Below, in pieces: positions 7,988 through 15,642 of a stretch of DNA of 64,000 nt (the stretch's first letter is position 1; each line of letters begins with the position of its first letter). Origin of the DNA: an uncultured Bacteroides sp. (GTDB lineage: Bacteria > Bacteroidota > Bacteroidia > Bacteroidales > Bacteroidaceae). Position numbers and translations under genes: made by a program. The DNA lies in the NCBI GenBank assembly GCA_948847595.1, contig CAQOGY010000007.1:1-64000 (forward strand), given 5' to 3'. The notes under the pieces are model-generated. The model made no database searches, was not told where the DNA came from, and saw only the letters and a list, made by a program, of their open reading frames with translations.

Positions 7988-8626
7988 ATGGCTACAACAG
8001 AAGAAATTGAAAAATATTGCCGGAATTGCCTGTCGCGCGATTTCGTGAATGAAAAGGGATTAGTTTGTAATCGGACTAGGGAACTTCCCGATTTTGAAGA
8101 AGAATGCGAGAACTTCGAAAACGACGAAGAACTGGAAAAGTGGGCTCCCCCGAAGCCGGAAGATTTTCCGGTATATATGACAAGAGAAGAGCTGCTTGCC
8201 GAAGAGAATCTGCCTAAAGGTTTGATGTGCGGAGTTGCTGCGGCTCTTATTGGGGCAGTGGCATGGGGATTGATTTCGGTATCTACCGGTTATCAGATTG
8301 GATATATGGCCATCGCTATCGGATTCTTTGTGGGTTTTGCCATGCGCCAGGGAAAGGGGATACGTCCAATCTTTGGAATCTTGGGTGCTGCATTGGCTCT
8401 GATTAGTTGTGTGCTGGGAGATTTCTTCTCTATTATCGGGTATATTTCCAGGGATTATGAAGTGTCATTCTGGGAAGCCTTGACAGGAGTGGATTATGGA
8501 GAGATATTTACTATCATGCTGGAAAATGTGGCATCCATGACAGCATTATTCTACGGATTCGCCGTTTACGAAGGATATAAATTCTCTTTCCGCGCACAGA
8601 ATCAGCCTGAGGGTGGCAAGATTTGA
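7988..8626 (+). CDS. Unknown membrane protein with N-terminal Cys cluster
   Basis: 212 residues; I do not recognise the family. The first 45 residues contain four cysteines (CRNC at 11-14, then VCN and ECE) in an acidic context, spaced as in a small zinc-ribbon-like or metal-binding knuckle. An acidic linker follows, then a membrane domain with about four helices (GLMCGVAAALIGAVAWGLI, GYMAIAIGFFVGFAM, IFGILGAALALISCVLGDFF, and one near the end, MTALFYGFAVYEGY). It sits alone between the divergent DUF3810 gene and valS. Function is unknown. Confidence 0.75.
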   Translation: MATTEEIEKYCRNCLSRDFVNEKGLVCNRTRELPDFEEECENFENDEELEKWAPPKPEDFPVYMTREELLAEENLPKGLMCGVAAALIGAVAWGLISVSTGYQIGYMAIAIGFFVGFAMRQGKGIRPIFGILGAALALISCVLGDFFSIIGYISRDYEVSFWEALTGVDYGEIFTIMLENVASMTALFYGFAVYEGYKFSFRAQNQPEGGKI

Positions 8627-8691
8627 TTTTAAATTATTAATTTTGCACCCGTTATTTTTGAATATACAATCTATCATATACATAAAACAAT

Positions 8692-11328
8692 ATGGAATTA
8701 GCAAGTAAGTACAATCCCGCTGACGTGGAGGGAAAGTGGTACCAGTATTGGCTGGACAATCATTTATTCAGTTCGAAACCCGATGGTCGTGAACCTTATA
8801 CCATCGTCATTCCGCCCCCTAACGTCACTGGTGTGTTGCACATGGGACACATGCTTAATAATACCATCCAGGATATTTTGGTTCGCCGTGCCCGTATGGA
8901 AGGCAAAAATGCCTGCTGGGTGCCGGGAACTGACCATGCTTCCATCGCCACTGAAGCGAAAGTCGTAAATAAACTTGCTGCCCAAGGCATCAAGAAGACC
9001 GACCTGACCCGCGACGAGTTTTTGAAACATGCTTGGGACTGGACAGACGAGCACGGTGGCATCATTCTGAAACAGCTTCGCAAACTCGGTGCATCCTGCG
9101 ACTGGGATCGTACAGCATTCACTATGGACGAGAAACGTAGTGAAAGTGTACTCAAAGTATTTGTAGACCTGTTCAATAAAGGATTGATCTATCGCGGTGT
9201 CCGCATGGTGAACTGGGATCCGAAAGCATTGACCGCTCTTTCTGACGAAGAAGTAATCTACAAGGAAGAGCACGGAAAACTGTATTATCTCCGTTACAAA
9301 GTGGAAGGTGATGCGGAAGGCCGATATGCAGTAGTGGCAACCACCCGTCCCGAAACAATCATGGGTGACACGGCAATGTGTATCAACCCGAACGACCCGA
9401 AGAATGCATGGCTGAAAGGAAAGAAAGTAATCGTTCCGTTGGTAAACCGCGCAATACCGGTGATTGAAGATGATTATGTAGATATCGAGTTTGGTACAGG
9501 TTGCCTGAAAGTGACTCCGGCTCATGATGTAAACGACTATATGTTGGGCGAAAAGTACAATCTGCCTAGCATTGACATCTTCAATGATAACGGTACATTG
9601 AGCGAAGCCGCCGGCATGTATATCGGTATGGATCGTTTCGATGTCCGTAAGCAGATTGAGAAAGACCTTGAAACTGCCGGCTTGTTGGAAAAGACGGAAG
9701 ACTATACGAATAAGGTAGGATATTCGGAACGTACCAATGTTGTGATTGAACCGAAACTGTCTATGCAGTGGTTCCTCAAGATGCAACACTTTGCGGATAT
9801 GGCATTGCCGCCTGTAATGAACGACGACCTGAAGTTCTATCCGGCAAAATATAAGAACACGTACCGTCACTGGATGGAGAACATCAAGGACTGGTGTATC
9901 AGCCGTCAGTTGTGGTGGGGACATCGTATTCCTGCCTACTTCCTGCCGGAAGGTGGCTATGTAGTAGCCGCTACTCTCGAAGAAGCATTGGCGAAAGCTA
10001 AGGAAAAGACCGGCAACGCAGCCCTGACAATGGATGACCTCCGTCAGGATGAAGACTGCCTGGATACCTGGTTCTCTTCTTGGCTGTGGCCTATCTCTTT
10101 GTTCGATGGAATCAACAACCCGGGGAATGAAGAAATCAAATATTACTATCCGACGAGTGACCTCGTGACAGGCCCGGACATTATTTTCTTCTGGGTAGCC
10201 CGCATGATTATGGCAGGTTATGAATACGAAGGACAGATGCCGTTCAAGAATGTTTATTTCACAGGTATCGTTCGTGATAAACTGGGACGTAAGATGTCCA
10301 AATCGCTCGGTAACTCTCCCGATCCATTGGAACTGATCGAGAAGTACGGTGCTGACGGTGTACGTATGGGTATGATGCTTTCGGCACCTGCCGGAAACGA
10401 CATCCTTTTTGACGACGCACTTTGCGAACAGGGACGTAACTTCTGCAACAAGATATGGAATGCTTTCCGTCTGATAAAAGGATGGACAAATGCCAAAGGT
10501 ACTATTGAGATTCCTGCCGATGCACATTTGGCAGTTCAATGGTTTGACCAAAGGCTGGATGCGGCGGCAGTTGAAGTGGCGGATCTCTTCTCCAAATATC
10601 GTTTGAGCGAAGCTTTGATGTTGGTTTACAAATTGTTCTGGGATGAATTCTCTTCCTGGTTGCTGGAGATTGTGAAACCTGCTTACGGTCAGCCTGTCAA
10701 TGGCTTTATTTACGACATGGTTCTTAGCTCTTTCGAGCGTCTGCTCGAAATGTTGCATCCTTTCATGCCGTTTATCACAGAAGAATTGTGGCAACAACTG
10801 CGTGAACGCAAACCGGGTGCCAGTCTGATGGTGACTCAAATGTTCGAGCCGAATGAAGTGAATGAGAAATTCCTGCAAGAGTTTGAAGTAGCTAAGGAAA
10901 TTATCAGTAATATTCGTAGCATCCGTTTGCAGAAGAATATCGCCATGAAGGAACAGCTTGAATTGCAGGTTGTAGGCAATCATCCGGTAGAGAACATGAA
11001 TCCGGTTATCATCAAGATGTGTAACCTGTCTTCTCTTACAGTGGTGGAAAGCAAGTCGGAAGGTGCCGCTTCTTTCATGATCGGAACAACAGAATTTGCC
11101 GTTCCATTGGGTAATATGATTGATGTGGAAGCGGAAATCGCCCGTATGGAAGCCGAATTGAAACACAAAGAAGGTTTCTTGCAAGGCGTATTGAAGAAAC
11201 TTAGTAATGAGAAGTTTGTAAACAATGCTCCGGCCGCCGTTCTCGAAATGGAACGTAAGAAACAGGCGGACGCTGAAAGTATCATCAAGTCTTTGAAGGA
11301 AAGCATTGCCGCTTTGAAGAAAGCATAA
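8692..11328 (+). CDS. valS: Valine--tRNA ligase
   Basis: A class I aminoacyl-tRNA synthetase charging tRNA-Val; 878 residues, full length. The HIGH-type motif is LHMGH at residues 49-53 after PPPNVTGV, and KMSKS is at 534-538. Between them lies the editing domain (VVATTRPETIMGDTA and FGTGCLKVTPAHDVNDY). The anticodon-binding domain follows, then a C-terminal coiled-coil arm (AEIARMEAELKHKEGFL) typical of ValRS. Candidate -7 boxes TAATTTTG (8638-8645) and TATTTTTG (8653-8660) lie upstream. A terminator follows the stop. Confidence 0.98.
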   Translation: MELASKYNPADVEGKWYQYWLDNHLFSSKPDGREPYTIVIPPPNVTGVLHMGHMLNNTIQDILVRRARMEGKNACWVPGTDHASIATEAKVVNKLAAQGIKKTDLTRDEFLKHAWDWTDEHGGIILKQLRKLGASCDWDRTAFTMDEKRSESVLKVFVDLFNKGLIYRGVRMVNWDPKALTALSDEEVIYKEEHGKLYYLRYKVEGDAEGRYAVVATTRPETIMGDTAMCINPNDPKNAWLKGKKVIVPLVNRAIPVIEDDYVDIEFGTGCLKVTPAHDVNDYMLGEKYNLPSIDIFNDNGTLSEAAGMYIGMDRFDVRKQIEKDLETAGLLEKTEDYTNKVGYSERTNVVIEPKLSMQWFLKMQHFADMALPPVMNDDLKFYPAKYKNTYRHWMENIKDWCISRQLWWGHRIPAYFLPEGGYVVAATLEEALAKAKEKTGNAALTMDDLRQDEDCLDTWFSSWLWPISLFDGINNPGNEEIKYYYPTSDLVTGPDIIFFWVARMIMAGYEYEGQMPFKNVYFTGIVRDKLGRKMSKSLGNSPDPLELIEKYGADGVRMGMMLSAPAGNDILFDDALCEQGRNFCNKIWNAFRLIKGWTNAKGTIEIPADAHLAVQWFDQRLDAAAVEVADLFSKYRLSEALMLVYKLFWDEFSSWLLEIVKPAYGQPVNGFIYDMVLSSFERLLEMLHPFMPFITEELWQQLRERKPGASLMVTQMFEPNEVNEKFLQEFEVAKEIISNIRSIRLQKNIAMKEQLELQVVGNHPVENMNPVIIKMCNLSSLTVVESKSEGAASFMIGTTEFAVPLGNMIDVEAEIARMEAELKHKEGFLQGVLKKLSNEKFVNNAPAAVLEMERKKQADAESIIKSLKESIAALKKA

Positions 11329-11356
11329 TTCTTTGATACTTAATTTTATGTAATAT

Positions 11357-11394
11357 AAGGCATCTCAATTAGATTTGGGATGCCTTTCTTTTTT
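11357..11394 (+). terminator. Intrinsic terminator of valS
   Basis: AAGGCATC and its near complement GGGATGCCTT form the stem, with T-rich sequence TTCTTTTTT after it. It ends immediately before the promoter of the histidine kinase. Confidence 0.75.
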
Positions 11395-11420
11395 GAAAGA
11401 AGAAATTAATGCTACCTTTG
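11392..11420 (+). promoter_or_regulatory. Promoter of the histidine kinase gene
   Basis: TTTG (11392-11395), 17 bases, TACCTTTG (11413-11420), an exact match to the Bacteroides consensus. It fixes the start codon at 11453 rather than the upstream in-frame ATG at 11375. Confidence 0.75.
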
Positions 11421-11452
11421 CTTCCACTAATATTATTTACAGTACATCGCAA

Positions 11453-13348
11453 ATGAAACAGACGATGCGGATTATTTCATTTCTCGTATTATTCCTTATT
11501 ATCGAAGGAACCTTGTCCCCCGTATCGGCTCGGGGTGAAAGCTCAAATAAAGAAGTATTGGTACTGAACTCCATTAATTTCAATCTTCCATGGGCAAAAC
11601 ACTTCTATTGGTATGTGCACGATGTCCTTCAGGAAAAAGGTATATCCGCTAAGGCGGAATCACTTAGTGTACCTGCTTTGGCGAACGAAATGGAAGCAAA
11701 TGCCGTAGTCGACCATTTGCGTCGAAAGTATCCGGTGCCGCCCACTGCCGTTGTGCTGATTGGAGATCCGGGATGGATTGTCTGCCATGAACTGTTTGAT
11801 GACGTTTGGAAAGACGTCCCGGTAATCATAACCAATGCCCGCGACCGTCTGCCTGCATCCCTGGATGTTCTGCTGTCTCATGCTCCACTGACGGAAGCGA
11901 ACAGCGTTCCCGGTGAAGAATGGAGACGGGGATATAATATCACAATTTTAAAGCAGCATTATTATGCAAAGGAAACGATTGACCTGATTTATCAACTGAT
12001 ACCTGATATGGAACGTCTGGCATTTATCTCGGACGACAGATATATCAGCGAGGAAACCCGTGGAGACGTAAGAGAAGCGGTGGAGAAAAACTTCCCTGAC
12101 TTGAAACTGGATCTTCTTTCCACCACACACTTGTCGACAGAAATGCTGTTGGATACTTTACGCAGTTATAAACCGAATACTGGAATCATTTATTATTCAT
12201 GGTTTGAATCGCACAACGAAAACGATAACAACTACCTTTTCGACCATATTCAGGAGATTATCACCAATTTCATTCCGTCTCCCCTGTTCCTGCTTTCTCC
12301 CGAAGACCTGTCGAACAATACTTATGCCGGTGGCTATTATGTCTCAACAGAATCTTTCTGTGACGCTTTGTTAGAAACCCTTGAACATGTCTTAAAAGGA
12401 GAGCAGGCGCGGAATATCCCGGGCAGAGTAGGTGGGGAAGGAAAAGCTTACCTTTGTTATCCGGTATTGAAATCTTATAATATCCCTTCGTTCCGTTATC
12501 CGAAGGATGCTGTCTACATCAATGAACCCAAAACTTTTTTCCAGCAATACCGTGTAGAAATCCTTTCCGGTTTTATCATCTTGTTTATCTTGGTCGCTGC
12601 CATTACCTATTATATCCGTATTCTCCGGAAAGCATACAGCCGCCTGCATGAAGCTATGGAAAAGGCAGAGCAAGCCAATCAGCTAAAGTCTGCTTTCCTT
12701 GCAAATATGAGCCACGAAATACGTACACCGTTAAATGCGATTGTCGGTTTCTCAAACATGCTTCCCGAAATAGAAGACCGTGCGGAGATGCGTGAATATG
12801 CGGATATCATCGAAACCAATACAGACCTGTTGCTCCAATTGATTAATGATATTCTGGACTTGTCGAAGATCGAAGCCGGAACGTTTGATTTCTGTCCTTC
12901 ATTAATTGACGTGAATCAGACGCTGACAGAAATCGAACAGAGCATGCAGTTACGTTTGAAAAGTAATGCCGTAACTTTCACATTTACGGAGCGTTTACCG
13001 GAATGTGTCTTTTATATAGATAAGAACCGTCTGATGCAATTGCTTTCTAATTTTGCAATCAACGCGATAAAATTTACTCAAGCGGGAAGTATCTGTATGG
13101 GATATCGTATGGAGGATAACGGAATGATTTATTTTTATGTGTCGGACACAGGTTGTGGAATGTCGCATGAACAGTGTGCTCATGTGTTCGAACGGTTTGT
13201 GAAATACAATCCTTTCATACAAGGCACGGGACTGGGACTTTCCATCTGCCATACGATTGTTGAACGCTTGGGTGGAGAAATAGGAGTGGACTCCGAAGAA
13301 GGCAAAGGTTCAACTTTTTGGTTTACTCTGCCTTATCGGAAAGAATAA
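11453..13348 (+). CDS. Membrane sensor histidine kinase with ABC-substrate-binding-like sensor
   Basis: About 631 residues. A signal/anchor helix (MRIISFLVLFLIIEG) is followed by a periplasmic domain of about 330 residues whose pattern (KEVLVLNSINFNLPWAKHFY, VVLIGDPGW, GIIYYSWFESH) resembles the periplasmic-binding-protein-like sensor found in many Bacteroidetes kinases. A second membrane helix lies near residue 370 (ILSGFIILFILVAAITYYI). The HisKA phospho-acceptor is H421 in NMSHEIRTPLNA; the ATPase domain has DTGCGMS and GTGLGLSI. There is no receiver domain, and no response regulator is encoded next to it, so its partner is elsewhere. The ligand is unknown. Confidence 0.9.
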   Translation: MKQTMRIISFLVLFLIIEGTLSPVSARGESSNKEVLVLNSINFNLPWAKHFYWYVHDVLQEKGISAKAESLSVPALANEMEANAVVDHLRRKYPVPPTAVVLIGDPGWIVCHELFDDVWKDVPVIITNARDRLPASLDVLLSHAPLTEANSVPGEEWRRGYNITILKQHYYAKETIDLIYQLIPDMERLAFISDDRYISEETRGDVREAVEKNFPDLKLDLLSTTHLSTEMLLDTLRSYKPNTGIIYYSWFESHNENDNNYLFDHIQEIITNFIPSPLFLLSPEDLSNNTYAGGYYVSTESFCDALLETLEHVLKGEQARNIPGRVGGEGKAYLCYPVLKSYNIPSFRYPKDAVYINEPKTFFQQYRVEILSGFIILFILVAAITYYIRILRKAYSRLHEAMEKAEQANQLKSAFLANMSHEIRTPLNAIVGFSNMLPEIEDRAEMREYADIIETNTDLLLQLINDILDLSKIEAGTFDFCPSLIDVNQTLTEIEQSMQLRLKSNAVTFTFTERLPECVFYIDKNRLMQLLSNFAINAIKFTQAGSICMGYRMEDNGMIYFYVSDTGCGMSHEQCAHVFERFVKYNPFIQGTGLGLSICHTIVERLGGEIGVDSEEGKGSTFWFTLPYRKE

Positions 13349-13374
13349 AATCAGCAAGTTTGTTTATCTCATAA

Positions 13375-13416
13375 GTGTCTGGCAAGTGAAATCATGGTAT
13401 TCCACTTGCCAGATAC
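13375..13416 (+). terminator. Hairpin after the histidine kinase gene
   Basis: TCTGGCAAGTG at 13378-13388 pairs perfectly with CACTTGCCAGA at 13403-13413. The T tail is weak, so it could be a terminator or an mRNA-end stabiliser. Confidence 0.55.
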
Positions 13417-13444
13417 CCTTTACTTTCCCATAAGCTATTAATAG

Positions 13445-13686
13445 ATAAGTTATTGTCTCCCTGATGCAAACTTCTTTTCCTTTAATGGCAAAGTTGTTTT
13501 TGCTTTATCCCAAACTATAATTGCAAGCTTTGTTTTTATAAATGCAACTTGCGTTTATAAAAACAAAGCTTGCAATTATATAATCAGAAGTTGCATTTAT
13601 AGTTTGTATCAGGTCAAAATAAAGTTTGGTATTAAGGGAAAGCAAGTTTACCCTTAATACAATGAAGGTTATTCATTAATACTTTT
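13445..13686. repeat. 22-base-period repeat tract F (about eleven units)
   Basis: Units of 22 bases start at 13445, 13467, 13489, 13511 and onward to 13665. Most share a start like CAAACTT, CAAAGTT, CAAACTA, AAAGTTT or CAAGTTT in the same register, while the middle units are shifted by half a period and inverted. The tract holds a perfect 26-base inverted repeat (13517-13542 with 13554-13579, loop of 11) and a 10-base one (13629-13638 with 13651-13660). It fills the gap between the convergent kinase and sigma genes. Confidence 0.75.
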
Positions 13687-13745
13687 AGAGACAGGTAGTA
13701 GTAGACAAGACAATGTCCGGCAGAAACTTATATAATCAGCCTGCT

Positions 13746-14321
13746 TCAAGGAAATAAGAGTGGTAGTAGTAACGGAAGATAATCCTTTAAATCTGTACGC
13801 AGTTGTTTTAACGCCTGCTGGATACGGTAATCTATTGTTTTGGGAGATACCCCCAGTGTTTCCGCAATTTCTTTGTAGCTCATATCCCGGAATCGGTGCA
13901 TCACGAAAGCTTCCCGATAACTTTCGGGAAGTGCGGCGACAGCTTCCTCAATCCGTCTGGTGAGTTCTTCAACCTGATAATAGTCTGTATCTTGCAGCAT
14001 TTCCTGCATTTCTTCGTAGAAGCGTGTATCGGCCCGTTGGGTGGCGTCGATATGCGCAAGTTTGTTTAACGCCCTGCGGTACACCATCTTGAAGAGATAG
14101 GAATTAAGAGAAGACTCGATAACCAGTGTTTCCCGGTTTTCCCAAATCCATAAAAGAGAATCTTCCACGATTTCTTCTGCATCTTCCAAGTCAACAAACC
14201 GATGACCATAAGCGCACAGCATCGGATAATATCTCCGAAACAGTGTATCGAACGCTTTCTGATCTCCGCGTTGAACGGCTGATAATAGAAAATCATTGTC
14301 TGATTGATAGGTTTCTTTCAT
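13746..14321 (-). CDS. ECF sigma-70 factor (FecI-like) of the glycan locus
   Basis: 191 residues. Region 2 is visible at residues 25-90 (DTLFRRYYPMLCAYGHRFVD, then DAEEIVEDSLLWIWENRE), and region 4 at about 130-180 (LPESYREAFVMHRFRDMSYK, then IAETLGVSPKTIDYRIQQAL). The family works with a membrane FecR-type anti-sigma factor and an STN-bearing SusC transporter, both encoded just beyond on the opposite strand. It probably activates the locus when glycan is being imported. It is divergent from the anti-sigma gene instead of sharing its direction as is usual. An excellent promoter lies immediately upstream. Confidence 0.92.
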   Translation of the reverse strand: MKETYQSDNDFLLSAVQRGDQKAFDTLFRRYYPMLCAYGHRFVDLEDAEEIVEDSLLWIWENRETLVIESSLNSYLFKMVYRRALNKLAHIDATQRADTRFYEEMQEMLQDTDYYQVEELTRRIEEAVAALPESYREAFVMHRFRDMSYKEIAETLGVSPKTIDYRIQQALKQLRTDLKDYLPLLLPLLFP

Positions 14322-14344
14322 GTATTAGTCCTGTATTTCAACTG

Positions 14345-14373
14345 CAAATATAGCTTTTTTATGAGAAAACAAA
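14345..14373 (-). promoter_or_regulatory. Promoter of the FecI-like sigma gene
   Basis: On the minus strand TTTG (complement of 14370-14373), 17 bases, TATATTTG (complement of 14345-14352). This is a consensus vegetative promoter, so the sigma factor is probably made constitutively. Confidence 0.75.
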
Positions 14374-14456
14374 GATTTTCTGAAAAAAAATGGTTTTTAG
14401 TTTAGGAGTCTTCCGCTTCTCCCTTGTCTTATAATAAAAGGCAATAAAAACAGCAT

Positions 14457-15473
14457 ATGGATAATATTGATAAAAATAAGATAGAAGAACTGCTTCCCCG
14501 TTATTGTGAAGGACAAGTGACGGAAGCAGAACGTCTGCTGGTCGAAACTTGGATAGATGAATCGGAAGAGAACCGGCGGATAGCAAAACAGATTCATGCG
14601 CTTTATCTGGCTACGGACACCATTCATGTAATGAAGAAAGTTGATACGGAGAAGGCATTGTCAAGGGTAAAAAGCAGGATGACAGGTAAGAAGAAAACGA
14701 TGTGGTGGGAATGGGCACAACGTGCGGCAGCAGTTCTGTTCATTCCACTCCTCGTTACTTTGATGGTGCAACATTGGGGAGACGGCGGAAAAGAATTGGC
14801 ACAAATGATGGAGATAAAGACCAATCCCGGAATGATGACCTCATTGACATTACCCGACGGCACACTCGTTTTCCTGAATTCAGAATCTACATTAAGTTAT
14901 CCCTCACGCTTCGACGGAGATACGCGAAACGTAAATTTGCAGGGTGAAGCTTATTTTGAAGTAGCCAAGGATCTGGAGAAGAAATTCATTGTTTCTACTT
15001 CCCATCAGTCGCAAATAGAAGTACTGGGAACTCACTTCAATGTAGAAGCCTACGAAAAAGAAAATAGAGTTTCAGCTACATTGGTAGAAGGGAAAATCGG
15101 TTTTATCTACAAATGCGATAATGCTTCGAAGAAAGTACTAATGGCTCCCGGCCAAAAACTGGTCTATGACTCGAAAGACAGTAAAGTACAACTTTATGCC
15201 ACTTCGGGCGAATCGGAAATAGCCTGGAAAGAAGGGAAGATTATATTCAGAAACACTCCCCTGGAAGAGGGGCTGCGGATGTTGGAGAAACGGTATAACG
15301 TAGAGTTTATTATTAAAAATGAACGTCTGAAAGGAGACTCCTTTACAGGTACATTCACCAACCAACGCCTGGAACGCATTCTTGAATACTTCCAGCTTTC
15401 TTCTCAAATCCGTTGGCGTTATCTTGATTCCCCAGATATAACAGATGAAAAGAGCAAGATAGAAATATATTGA
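14457..15473 (+). CDS. FecR-type anti-sigma factor
   Basis: 338 residues. The N-terminal cytoplasmic part (DNIDKNKIEELLPRYCEGQV, then TEAERLLVETWI) is the sigma-binding region. One membrane helix lies near residues 85-105 (AAAVLFIPLLVTLMVQH). The periplasmic FecR domain follows (TLPDGTLVFLNSESTLSYPS, then GEAYFEVAKD), and a C-terminal DUF4974-type domain (ITFRNTPLEEGL-like, KIIFRNTPLEEGLRMLEKRY) contacts the SusC STN domain. It precedes susC by 169 bases. Its job is to hold the ECF sigma factor until the transporter signals substrate. Confidence 0.93.
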   Translation: MDNIDKNKIEELLPRYCEGQVTEAERLLVETWIDESEENRRIAKQIHALYLATDTIHVMKKVDTEKALSRVKSRMTGKKKTMWWEWAQRAAAVLFIPLLVTLMVQHWGDGGKELAQMMEIKTNPGMMTSLTLPDGTLVFLNSESTLSYPSRFDGDTRNVNLQGEAYFEVAKDLEKKFIVSTSHQSQIEVLGTHFNVEAYEKENRVSATLVEGKIGFIYKCDNASKKVLMAPGQKLVYDSKDSKVQLYATSGESEIAWKEGKIIFRNTPLEEGLRMLEKRYNVEFIIKNERLKGDSFTGTFTNQRLERILEYFQLSSQIRWRYLDSPDITDEKSKIEIY

Positions 15474-15642
15474 TTGAATAACCTTAATACAGAAATGCAA
15501 TGAAAGACAGACCCCCTTAAACAAAAAAACATACGGGATGATATTGGCGTATCTTCCCGTATGAAAATCGGTAAATCTTTTTGAGCTTGTTTGGCGACAA
15601 GCCTAGATAAACTTTTTATTAACTTTAAGTCATCACAAATTT

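Noticed and set aside
8764..11184. An 806-codon open frame on the minus strand opposite valS
   Set aside because: It lies wholly antisense to a clear synthetase, its translation is rich in His/Gln/Phe with no motif, and it follows from the codon usage of valS.
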